This document shows, piece by piece, positions 13,001 through 24,045 of a stretch of 64,000 nt of DNA. Source of the stretch: Acridotheres tristis (Eukaryota; Chordata; Aves; Passeriformes; Sturnidae); the NCBI GenBank assembly GCA_037013685.1, contig CM072897.1, positions 19,356,143-19,420,142 on the forward strand, written 5' to 3'. The notes beneath the pieces are model-generated. The model searched no databases, was not told where the DNA came from, and saw only the letters and a program-made list of their open reading frames with translations. The position numbers were made by a program, and so were the translations under genes. Position 1 is the first letter of the stretch; each line of letters begins with the position of its first letter.

Positions 13001-16000
13001 TCTCATCTACTGCAGTTTTTTCAGAACCTGTGGCACCTGCATTTATTCTTTCTCTGCCAGAAATGTCCCATATAAATGAAGATACACAGTATATGCTGTT
13101 GGAGCACACACTGATCCACACACTGCGAAGTTTCCAGAGCAGATCATCTTCCAGATACTTCTCTGTGCCTGTGTCCCAAGCTCTGGGGACAAATCCACCT
13201 GGGCAGTCATCTGGAACTTCCCTTTCCAAGTTAGGAATTGTCAAAAGCACAAAGTGACTCCTGCACTTGCTGAAGAACCCTTCACACAGCAGATTCCTCA
13301 GCCAGACCAGAGACTGAAATAAAAAATATTCACTAGGTAAGAAAGGCTCCAGGTTGGATCAGCCCTGAACAGCTACTCAGCCTGAATGTAACACCTCCAT
13401 TCTCACCTTTTGTACCAAGAAATGCTGACACTACAGATTTTACTTTAGGAAGTTTTCCATAAAGAGCCTAAGATTTATTCCAATGACTTCATACTTCAGT
13501 GCCTTCCCTGCTTCCTTCCATTTCCCTCAGCATTCCCCACATTCCTGGCAGAGGCAGTACTGACTCAGAGCCCATGGAGCCAAGAGAGCAGGAGGATAAT
13601 CCCAATGCTGAGCCCATGGATGATGTCTGTCCATGTGCCAACAGCAAAGACCAAGCAGGTCCCCACCTTCCACCACGGATCACACAAGGCTGGAACCTTC
13701 CTAGAGCTCCAAACTGGAGCTACATCTCAGTCTAGAGCAGGGTTTAGTCTTTTCCTTTCTTTACAGACAGTGGAGTTTTGGGAAAACTATCAAATATGAA
13801 GATTACAAGCTGGACCAGCAAACCAATTCAAGGGAAAGCTTTAGTCTTTAGTAGCATTCTTTATGGAGAACCAAGAAGTCAGCAGTCTCTCCATCAGATT
13901 TCTTTAAAAATCTTCAAGTGAGTGAGTTCAGAAGGATTCCCTGGCGTTCTAACAGCCTTGTTCCAATGGAAACTTGGAGCACTGAGTTAACTTCAGTTTC
14001 TCACCCAACACCCAAAGTCTCCTTCTCTCACACTATAATTAATTTGGAAACTATTTTATCACAGCAACTAATTTCACAATATATTGCATTACAGGCTGTC
14101 TGAACAACTGCCAAGGCTGCCATCACTCAAGTTTACTCATATTTATCCATTAACATAAATCTTATTGCAGTCTCCAACAAATAATCCATCAAATTTAATC
14201 GCCTTCCTTTTTCTCCAGATCTTACAACAAATATTTAATATCAAAACCCCACTACTCCCTATCCTTAAAATTCATCTATTTTCCTATAAATACAGGCTCC
14301 TATCCATATTCCCCGTAGGAATACAACTCAAAAGGCAAACATTCTATTTTGCATTAATTAATTACCACAGTTATGACAAAAGTAAAAATAAGGTTTTATG
14401 TAAAACCTTCTAACAAGGGGTCAAAATTAGGGATAACCTGCCCATGCTGTCTGAGTTTTGTTTTCTAAGCCCAGACTCACAGAGAGAAATCTCATTATAT
14501 ATGGCTATACCTACATATATGTATGTTAATATTTGGGGTGGGAGTGTGCATAAACAAACTTGGGATTTCAGAGCTTTTCCCAGGCAGAAATCCTGCTCAG
14601 ATGAAAAGAATCAGTTCTTACTTGGGATAAAGAAAAGCCACACTAAGAAAGTCGTACTTTTATATCAAAAGGGGATTTTAATACAAATTAAATGTGATTT
14701 AATTTGTAATTACATTAACAGACCATGCATAACAAGCTAAGGTAGCTATTTAGCAATAGTAACTGCAGGCTTTTCTCTAACAAAGAATCTTCATTTCTGG
14801 AGATTTTCCAGTTATTCTATTCACACCAATAACACAATAGCTGGAGGGTAAATGGAGTTTAAGAGGTTTCTGTTCTCTGTTCTTTGAATCTCTGCCCTGT
14901 TCAGCCACAGACACAAGCAGCAGACTTGGGAGCTTTGGCTCAGTTTGATCACTTGAAGGAACAATGAAAAAAGTTTACCCTATAAAGGGGAAAAAGATCA
15001 AATTTCTACCTTTACCTACCTTAAAACTCGATCCTACAATGAGGAGCATACGTTTCACTTTAAGAAAAGAAGAGCTAAGTGTTGCAAGAAGAAAAAAAGT
15101 CCACTGGAATCTGCTCTTGTAACAAAGGGCCAAAACACTAAAAACTAATGCTAAATATTCTGAAAAATCAGGTTAGACTTGGTTCAAATTGTGTACATTT
15201 GAAGATCAAGTACACTTACTAATGTTATGCTCCAGTCCTCCAGAACAATTTCTCACTCTGAATTATGAGAAAAAGAAAATACCTGTGAAGCCCTAAGAAG
15301 TTATCATGGTAACCTCATGGAATGAGGGAAGAGAATTCCAAAGGGAATTAACAGCACTGTATTCAGTGGGAAAAACTGGGCTTTATATCTCAAAAATGAA
15401 GAAAATAAAAGGAGAGCTTTAACCTCCCTGGGCCCTGAATATGCCACAACCTAGAGAAGGACAGGGAAACAAAACTTGCTAAAGACATGACGTGACATCA
15501 CTTTACATACAAGAAAAACAAATTCAGATCTTACCAGGCACATTTATTCTGCCATTTCTTCCCATTTGATTGTGCCACCCTAATGAGTCTGTACCAGCTT
15601 TCATAGGGGGAGTGAGTTCTTATATTTATAAAAACCCCTGAATTTAAATCATGTGCCTTCACATTGACACAGCACCATCTCTCAGGGGCTGTTTGTCATT
15701 TCCCACAGCAGCCTCCCATCAAAGACAGTTCAAATAAGCAGCCCCTGGAATCTTTTAATTTAAGAGTTGCCAAAAAAGAGATATATTATATCCCTGGTGC
15801 TGCAGAGACTTGAGCATTGTTCTGACTGCTTTCTGTGTCAGCCACACCACAATTTACCTCTCCTTGTTCCATGATTAACTTGGCTCCCCATTAATCTCAC
15901 TGCTGACTTCGAGGGACATGGAAAACATTCAAATATCTGTTTGCAATCCTGGTTCTAGGAAGTACGTTCATTATATGGACAAAAAAGGGCTTTATAAGAT

Positions 16001-16588
16001 CTGTTGTGCTTTTTTTATACTGATTTTCTTCCACATTATTCTGACTACACCAGCAATGACAACGTGTAAGTTTTCACTTGAAACATCTCGGAAAGCTCAC
16101 TGATTTTTTGCCATCATTCCTACCGTTTCAATATTCTATTTTAATGAGAAAATGTGTCATTTTGCTTTAAACACTTACTCGTCAATTCCTGTGGGACATT
16201 CTGACACTCAGTGGGCATTTCCACCGCAGAAAGAATGAGTGCAGGGCTTGACACTCAAAATACCCCAAGTCATCCTCCTTTTCCTGCAGTGTCCTTATTC
16301 CCTCAATTACTGCTTCTACTCCAGTGCCAGTCTAAAAGTAATCTATTCTTAATAACCTCCCTGCTTCAGACAAGATTTCTTGGCTTCAAACTGGCACCCT
16401 GAGACTGTTCCAAGGTGTCCTGAACCACCTCCCTCATCCCAACACCGAGCCTTGAGCTCCCCAGCATTTGGGATCAGCCTCTGCTCTCCAGGTTTCAAGC
16501 CCAAAGGAAGGTGTGCGCTGATCCCAAATGCCGACTCCAGCGGGAATCCTGCCATGAGACACAGCCGGGGCTGTCAGCCATTACTCAC
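9564..16588 (-). other. NEO1: NEO1 intron 4
   Basis: Intron between exons 4 and 5, 7025 bp, bounded by GTGAGT at its 5' end and GTGTGCAG at its 3' end. The 500 bp next to exon 5 is the 78-bp minisatellite. The rest is AT-rich single-copy sequence. The part around 12380-12660 is rich in TAAT-type words and could be a conserved non-coding element, but that cannot be judged without an alignment. No exon or RNA gene is visible. Confidence 0.85.
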
Positions 16589-16742
16589 CCGTCTGTGGGA
16601 AGCTCCTCCTCATTCCTTGTCCACCGGACGTGGGGAGGAGGGAACCCTGCGGCCACGCAGGGGAACAGGGCGCTCTGTCCCCGCAGCCGCGTGAGGGACG
16701 AGGGCGGCCTCAGCAGCTCCAGCCTCTGCGGCTCCTCCGCAT
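16589..16742 (-). CDS. NEO1: Neogenin exon 4 (first half of third Ig domain)
   Basis: This exon encodes the N-terminal half of the third immunoglobulin domain of neogenin. It is 154 bp, phase 1 at its start and phase 2 at its end. It begins after GTGTTTGCAG, where the split codon gives D followed by [15 protein letters not shown], and ends with NEEELPTDG before GTGAGT. The first Ig cysteine is in FPCVAAG, the core tryptophan in VRWTRNEEE. The phase-2 end joins exactly to exon 5, which starts in phase 2, giving ...[15 protein letters not shown], the same length as the corresponding mammalian stretch as I recall it. GC is about 70% by hand count (108 of 154). Of the four exons this one appears the most diverged from mammalian NEO1, but the NEEE(A/E)L block and the ordered position between exons 3 and 5 support it. 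Confidence 0.9.
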
Positions 16743-17256
16743 CTGCAAACACCACACGACACAGCTGCCACCACGTGCAAAAACACAAGATGCTCATGTT
16801 AAAAACCACCAAACCCCCCCGAACCAAAACCCAACCAGTCAAAGAAAAGCACAAATTAAACCTTGCATTCCTTTCCTGCCCTTCGAGGATTCCATCCCCA
16901 CCTCACCCACAGCCTCTGTCAGAGCCTCTCCCAGCCTTGCTATCATTTTCCTCCAGACATGCAAAGTGATTCGCCACTTTTGGGATTCTCTTCCAACTCC
17001 CTGGGAAATTATTTCAGCTTAAAACTACAGCCCTGAAACTGGAACTTCCACCAGGTAGCAGAGATTTAGGAAAGAAAGGAACAGATTTGAGTTTGTCCAG
17101 CAAGCCTTGGGATTCATCAGGGAGCTGCCTGAGGAAGTGCTTTTACACACTGGAAAATTAAATTATTGCAGCAGTGACTGACCCCAGGTAAAATGTAACA
17201 ACCAAGGAATGTGCATACTGAAGTAACACAAAACAAAAATGCCCCACCACAGCTTT

Positions 17257-17283
17257 CCATCCATCCACCTATCCATCCATCCA
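17257..17283. repeat. Short CCAT tetranucleotide run
   Basis: Imperfect (CCAT)n of about 27 bp, interrupted once by CACCTAT, inside NEO1 intron 3. Confidence 0.85.
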
Positions 17284-19540
17284 AAACAGAGAATCATCTG
17301 AAGTAGTTTTGCATTGAATTAAGCTGGAGAGGGGTGTTTGTTCCTTTTCTTCCCACCCTTAAGAAGAAGCTCAAGCCAAGTGCATGCTTATCCAGTCCCT
17401 ACTACAGTGTGCACCCTCTGTGCCCTGCACTGTACTCAGAGGAAAGGAGTCCTAGACAGCAGCTGCAGTTTGGGCTGAGTAAGCCCTGCTCACCCTGCAC
17501 TAATTCCTGCATTGCCAGCACTCTGAGGGGCGTTTGGAGGTGTCATGGCAGCAAAGCTCCACAACTGGACAAGGCTTCAAACCATTTCTGGTCACCTAAA
17601 ACAGGGACAGAGTATTCTGTATCTCCTCTACTCCCTGAATGATGCACATTCTGTGTCTCATCACACATATATTTGGCTGCTCTCTCACTTGGGCCCGAGG
17701 TGATACTCACAGGGATTTCAGGAAGTTGTTGTTTTGGTGTTCTTCAGCTCAAAACACTAAAAATAACAGCAAGTACTGAGCTCAGGGCACACACGAGCTC
17801 CAAGGCACAACACGAGGAGGTGCCAGGACATTTGGGGGAAGCAGAACAGGTGGAAATCCCGTGTGGGAGTTGGCACAGGCAGAGGCAGCCACGCTGTGAG
17901 CAGTTCTGGATCAGCCAGCCCCACCCCTGGGGCTGTGCCCACGTTCCTGGCAGGAACTGCTCTGCCTGTCCTGCTGTGCATGGGGAATAATGAAATGACA
18001 GGGACCTGGAGCAGCACGTGGAGCCAGCCAGGCTGCAAAGCACGGATACAACAGCTCCAGGCAGCCATCCTTACACAGAGAGGAGCCAGGATGATTCCCT
18101 GGAGACACGACCCCAACTGCTCAAAGCTCCCAGAAGGGAGCTCAGCTCACAGGTAAACGGAAACTGGATCCCAAAATTAAGTGGCATTTTCGCCCTGCAG
18201 TCCTGTGTTTGAAAGCAGCCACTCTAAGTGGCAGAGCTCAGAAATGCATCTTCCTGCTCAGTGGCAGCCTGGTAGCAGACAAAGCAGAACGTTAGAGCAG
18301 CAGAACATTGTCTGTGGATGCAAATCCTTGGGATGCAGCAGTGTGCTGGGTGTGTTTCAAAGCCTGGGAAGCAGTGGTGGGTTCACTGTCAGCCAGACAT
18401 CAGATAACCATTTAAAAGGGGAATAAACTGAATAAAGAACAGATTAATTCAAATCCTTCTTTCAAATACTTCTCAGGCCAAACAATCAATTACAGGGCCG
18501 CTCAAGACTAAGGGAGCTTTCCCTTCAACAGCTTAATCCCACTTTCTAAAAAAAGCCTGCTGGGACGGATTTTACCAAACCTCACTATGGATACTTTTGG
18601 ACTCATAATGGAGCAAAGAAACAGAATCATCTGAATTCCCTAACACAGCTCTATTTCATCACTTTCAGCAAAGCATTACAAAAGCAAGGAAACTACAGAT
18701 GGAGCCAAGAAGAATTCAAAAGATCAGTGTAATATGGAAGTTTTCAAGAAATCTTCAGTTTCTGAAACAATCAGCAAAATCCACAGCATTTGAAGGGCTG
18801 CAGAAACATGAAGGCAATCCAAACTATAGGAATTCAATCAAGCATCTTTTCCAAAAGTGCTTTTCTTCAAATCCTGTATCCTTAGTTGGAGAAGAGACAA
18901 GACTTTGCAAAGGCTAAAGAACTGAATTATACTGAATGAATAGGCATTGAAAAAATTATTCATTTCCCACACCCCAATTTCAAAAGAGAGCTACAATTGC
19001 AAAAATTGGGATATTTTACAGAATAATTTAGTATTTTAAGTAGAGAATGGCCATAGTCACATGAAAGAGAACTATTCCTGAAAGAGACCCCTGAAGGCGC
19101 CTCCACCTGCCTCAAGTTCACCTGCTGCCCACACCAGGTCAGGCCAACCATGACATTGTCCAGCCTAACCCTGAGAGCTTCCTGAGATGGAAACTCAGTA
19201 ACGCCCTCCAGCAGCTCTCCGAGAGTAACAACTGAATGAGAATTCTAACATGGAGACTAATCCAGAAGAGACAGTGCTGGGAACAATTAAGAACCTCACA
19301 TGAAACACAGCCTGCATTTCCCTGGTTTGGGAAAGCATGACCCACATTCCTGTCCTAGTTTTTTGGTCACTGTTCAAACCTTTGTATTAGAACAGCTGGT
19401 GGTGTCACTGGGAACAGAACACTCTGAATGTGCCAACAGTTTACATCAGCACTGGACTTCTGTTCTAACAAAAATATCTCAACATTTCAGCACAACAGGC
19501 AAAGCCGAACCTTCCAAAATAAAATGTCACCTCCTCTGGG

Positions 19541-20235
19541 GATTGGACATTTCCCAAAAAGTCCCATTGCTTAGACAGTGAGAATTTCCAGAATACTGGG
19601 ACAATTAAAAGCACCTCAGCTTAAGCATCCCAAGAGCTACAGACTAAGGACCAATTTCTTTGTGAGCTTCCAAAGGGTTTGAAACATGAAAGTCAACCCG
19701 AGAAACTTAGAAATGCCCAACTTTTATACTCACAGAAACAGTCAATTCCCTCTTTGTATCATGGCACAATGGAAGTGTATTACTGGGGTCTTTTTTAAAC
19801 AAGTCTTTCCACAAAATGCCTTAAAAGCTGAACCATTAAATATGGGAAGGCAATCTGTGGGTGTCTGCAGCCTGTTTCTAACAACTGTGAAGAGCTCAGG
19901 GCCTGCAGCCAAAGACCCTGAGTTGGAGACTTCCCCAAAAGCCCCAATGTTTAGATGGTCAGAACTTCCTGAATATGGGAAGAATTAAAAACACCTCCAT
20001 TTAGGCACCCCAAGAACGACAGACTAAAGATCAATTTCTTTGCAAAGCTCCCACAGGGTTTGAAACATGCGATTCAACCTGAAAAAATACAGAAGTCCCC
20101 ATTTATACTCAAATAAACGCTCAGTTCCCCCTTTGTCTCACATCCCAACGGAAGCGCATTAATTCTTGGTGGCTTTTTTCATCTTTTCCCCCAAGATGCC
20201 TTAACAGCAGAACCATTAAACACGGGCAGGCAGCG
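19541..20235. repeat. Old direct duplication (about 315 bp, 380-bp offset)
   Basis: Copy A (about 19541-19855) and copy B (about 19921-20235) align at a constant offset near 380 bp. Shared words include AGACTAAGGACCAATTTC against AGACTAAAGATCAATTTC (19641 and 20021), GGGTTTGAAACATG (19675 and 20056) and GAACCATTAAA (19830 and 20210). The copies have diverged visibly, so the event is not recent. A spacer of about 65 bp separates them. Copy B stops about 33 bp from exon 3, and no exon sequence is duplicated. Confidence 0.9.
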
Positions 20236-20267
20236 TCCTGAAGAGCCCCGGGAGCGGCAGGGGGTAC

Positions 20268-20543
20268 CTGGCAGGACTTTGAGCTCGGCCTCGTCGCTGT
20301 ATTTGGGGGTGCCGCCGGTGTCCAGGGCACAGCGGTAGAGCCCCGCGTCGGCGTCCGAGGCGTTGCTGAGCAGCAGGGCCCCCCCGGGCAGCTGCAGCAG
20401 GCGCCGCTCCGGGGCCAGCGCCTGGCGGTCGCGCTCCCAGCGCAGCAGCGGCGCCAGCTCCGCCGTCACCTCGCAGGCCAGCACGGCGCTGCCGCCCCGG
20501 GACACGGATGTGGGCTCTGGCTGGCTCGTGAACCTGGGCAGAC
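20268..20543 (-). CDS. NEO1: Neogenin exon 3 (second Ig domain)
   Basis: This exon encodes the second immunoglobulin domain of neogenin, extracellular and part of the ligand-binding ectodomain. It is 276 bp, phase 1-1, so symmetrical with exon 2. It starts after TTCTTGCAG with [13 protein letters not shown], the first glycine codon being split with exon 2, and ends ...ELKVLP before GTACCCC. The Ig cysteines are in VLACEV and LYRCAL, the core tryptophan in LLRWERD, and the DxGxYxC signature is DAGLYRC. NAS is a possible glycosylation site, and PKYSDE is a NEO1-typical block. GC is about 75% by hand count (206 of 276) with very high third-position GC, in an intron background that is clearly AT-rich. 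The domain core is intact, but substitutions towards Arg, Ala and Leu make it less like mammalian NEO1 than exon 2 is. I see no frameshift or stop, so it reads as functional. Confidence 0.95.
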
Positions 20544-20734
20544 CTGCAAGAAAAATAAAAGCATGACAAATGTGAGACGTTCTGACCGTGACGCCAAAGC
20601 TCAGAAGTCCAAGTTAAGATTCAAGAATGTAGTTTTTGAAAAGTTAAGCTGCTCTCCAACTCTTTAAAAACCTTAACAGCTGACAGGACAATGCTAAACA
20701 TGGATGGTGTAAAGGCAAACAAACCCAATAATCA

Positions 20735-20890
20735 CCCAATCCTGGAACGGTTTGGGTTGGAAGCGACCTTAAAGCTCATGCAGTCCCACTCCCTACCATG
20801 GACAGGGACACCTTCCACTACCCCAGGGCGCTCCAAGCCATGTTCAGCTTTGCACACTTCCAGGGATGGGGCAGCCACAGCTTCTATAAC
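20735..20890 (-). mobile_element. CR1 LINE 3' fragment
   Basis: Minus-oriented CR1 end: AATCCTGGAACGGTTTGGGT then GGAAGCGACCTTAAAGCTC, GACAGGGACACCTTCCACTA and CAGGGATGGGGCAGCCACAG. It lies in NEO1 intron 2 about 190 bp upstream, in transcript terms, of the exon 3 acceptor, and in the same orientation as the gene. Confidence 0.88.
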
Positions 20891-22249
20891 GCAGCCTATA
20901 CAACACCTTCACTTACCACCTCCAGCTACAAAAGTACAGTGCCACAAGGTAAATACAGAGATAAATATTTGCATATGAACATTCTCCAAGACTGGAGTTT
21001 CTCCAGGGTATACCACAGAGCTGACCCAGCAGTGCTGCAAAACCCATGTCACCTTTACCATAAAAATGTTCTCCAGAAATACCAGGGACCACTTAATGGC
21101 TTCACAGTTGGGCTGGGTAGGCCAAACTCTTGGGGGAGTTGTGGCAAGAAGTTGGGGACACAATTGGAGCTAGTTCCATGGAGCCACAGCTGGGGCAGCC
21201 AGTGAAGTTGGGGGCACATCCATGAAGCACATCCAAGACAGGGAAAACCACAGGACAGCAGTGATGGAAGTGTGAGACACAGTCCTGGGGTGAGCACGTC
21301 AGAGGAGGAGGAGGGAGAGGAGGAAGGGCAGCTTTGGGTGCCACCCTGGGGAGATCAGGGTAGAGCATGAGGCTTAAAGAACTGGGAATGAAGGCGTGGA
21401 GTTGAACCTGGAAAACAGGGAGCAGGCAGCGAGAGCACTTTAGTTTGGTTCTCTTTTCTTACTACTCGAGTTACTTTAGTTGTCAAGAAATTAAATTAAT
21501 TTTCTGCAAGTCAAGGTTGTTCTGCCATTACAGTAACTGGGAGTGATCCCATCTTGACTCAGTGGCTTTAATATTATTTCCTCTCCATCCTGCTGAGGAG
21601 CAGAGTGAGGGCACAGCTGGATGGGCAGCCAGCCACAGTCACCCCATCCTAAGTATTCTGCACAGACAGAATCAAATCTGCCACAGTTCAACCCTCTATT
21701 TTCACAAGTCTCAGTTAATACCCAACACAAATGCACTGAGAATGTATCAGCAAAAGGACCAGCCCTGCAGGACAGCCAGACTGAATGCCAACAGAGGAGA
21801 TTGCTAACATATTCCTAACACTTCTGTCCTGGCAAGTTCCTTCCATAACCCTGTACAGTTCATCTCCAACTGTTACATATTTTCTTCCCTCTCAGAGTCC
21901 CACCTGGGGATTCCTTAATTCCTCAGAGAAACTTCCCGTTTCTAGTTTCCCCTCCCAGTGTACTTCCAACCAACTTGTACTCCTTTGATCTTGACTTGTT
22001 AACAAATAATACCTTGTTTTGGTATTATTTTGCATCTTTGATATTTATCCATCAGTCCCTCCAAGGTATTCACAGGAACAAAGAAATCCAATTTCTTTCT
22101 TTCAACTTTCCTTCTGGTTAATGAAGCCACCATCTTTAGTTTCTCTCCCTCATTCCCCTAACACTCTGGTCACCTTGAAAGAAGCAGAATGCTAGGATAA
22201 TTTTGGAAGGAAGGAACCCAGCCAGAGCAGAATCAGCTACAAGGTCAGA

Positions 22250-22400
22250 GCTGGTTACTGAGGGATTGTCCAGTCAGACCTCAAAAATCCCAAGGGTGGA
22301 GACTGCACAACTCTTGGGCAACTTGTTCTACCTCATGGAGCAGAACTCCCTCTTTAAACCCAGTCAGAACCTCCCTTGCTCCAATTGACCCCCAAATGCC
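22250..22400 (-). mobile_element. Degenerate CR1 fragment
   Basis: Old CR1-like piece recognised by GTGGAGACTGCACAACTC, TGGGCAACTTGTTCTACC and GTCAGAACCTCCCTTGCTCC, in minus orientation. It is diverged and its borders are uncertain. Confidence 0.65.
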
Positions 22401-23904
22401 TCCTGCTCTCCCACCAAGCACTCCTGGCAGAAAGACAAACCCCAGTACCTACAGTAATTTAGTATCACAAACAACCACAGAAATATTACAAAACTGCTTC
22501 TCTGTGTATTGAAAAGATCTTCCCAAAAGATAGAACCATCTCAGTGGCTCTGCACAATCAATCCTAGAACCCAAGCAACCTTCTCCTCTCCTGAATCACC
22601 CATCCCTCTGTCCCAGCACAATCCCAAGGCATCTCTGCATTTGCTTGACTTTGCACACTGTGCTCACAAGTCCCATCATTAGTCAGTCTGGAGTATTTTT
22701 TCATCCTTCCTGTGGGCCCATGGAGGTCACAGCCAGGGTACCAAGGTCTCCTCGTTTGCCACACTCACTAACACAGTGGGTAAACAGGTTATTGTTGCAG
22801 CTGATGAGGCTGTTAACCCTGAGCCTCTGAACTCCAGTCTGAGGCATCTGTCCTTTCTGAACAACTTCCTGACAGAACCCATTAAATGTTCATGATTACC
22901 TCTGATTCTTATCTCTCTCAGTATTCTCATTTATTAAGAGCCCTGCATATTAAGCCAGTTCTTTCCCCAGCCTGGGAGGGAATCCTGGGTCTCCTCCTTT
23001 AGCCAGGTGACCCCATGACTTCTGTTTTCACCTCACCTGTTGCCATGTCTTTGCTCCCAGCCAGCCCCACACTGGCTTCAAGCACAAGCCAGAACGCTCC
23101 TGGAGGACTGAAGCCCTGCAATTTTTCACATTCAGCTCAAATATGCTTTAATTTTTATCCCTTACAAGTACTGTTCAATTCCTGGACAAGACAAACCTTG
23201 TGCCTTCTGTTGTTTGCAGGTGCTCCACTGAGGTTAAATAAGCTTTATTCAAGATGGTTTCAATACTCACTAGAAATGAAATTACAGTTCATTTTCCAAG
23301 TCATCTTAAATGCCACTAAAACCTGTATTTCGTCATAGTCCTGTGTCATTTTAAAATATACATTTTAACCTACCCTATAATTTTGTCCTAAAGAGTAATT
23401 TTCTCTTATTCTACAATTATTGGCAATTTGCACTGCTCAAAAGCCTCCATTGTGGAGGAGGACCCTTTGCTTTAGCCAACAAACAACCACAAAACAATCA
23501 CTATGCATTATAAAAAGCACTCCAAATCCAGGCCTTAATTACTATTAATTTGGAGATCTGTTTATAAATCCAGGAGAAGGTCTCAGAGTGCTGGCACACC
23601 TCCTGCAGCAGTGAGCCACTAGAAAATACCCTTTCATTTCCCAGCCCAGAACCTTTCCATTACAGAGCTGCTCTCTTCAAAATACTAATTATCAACTTCT
23701 AAGTCACCATTTCCTGAACTTTCTATAATCATTTTTAAAGGCATTACCATGTAAGCCAATTCAGTCTAGTTAAACTATAAACACTTTAAAAACCATTTTT
23801 AAAGTTAACTTTTTAAAAAGTTGATACTTTTTTCTCAGTGGTTTCTATTTCCCAAACACTTCAATCAGGAAAGCTGAGCAACAAGTTCTAATGATGAGCA
23901 GAGT

Positions 23905-24045
23905 CCCAGGATGGTTTGGCTTGGAAGGGACCTTAAAACACATCCAATGCCATGGGCAGGGACACCTCCCACTATCCCAGGATGCTCCAAAGCCCGTCTC
24001 ACCTGGCCTGGGACACCTCCAGGGATGGAGGATACATTCCTCATT
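23905..24045 (-). mobile_element. CR1 LINE 3' fragment
   Basis: Minus-oriented CR1 end: CCCAGGATGGTTTGGCTTGG with AAGGGACCTTAAAACACATC, then GGGACACCTCCCACTATCCC and ACCTCCAGGGATGGAGGA. About 140 bp. Confidence 0.87.

Larger units (their letters stand above)
16743..20267 (-). other. NEO1: NEO1 intron 3
   Basis: Intron between exons 3 and 4, 3525 bp, starting GTACCCC and ending TTTGCAG. It contains a short CCAT-type run at 17257-17283 and an old 315-bp direct duplication at 19541-20235 that comes within about 35 bp of the exon 3 donor. The remainder shows no gene. Confidence 0.88.

Noticed and set aside
9427..20543. NEO1 exons 3-5 as pseudogene because of divergence
   Set aside because: All four exons are open, phases match exactly, splice sites are canonical and Ig cysteines and tryptophans are intact.
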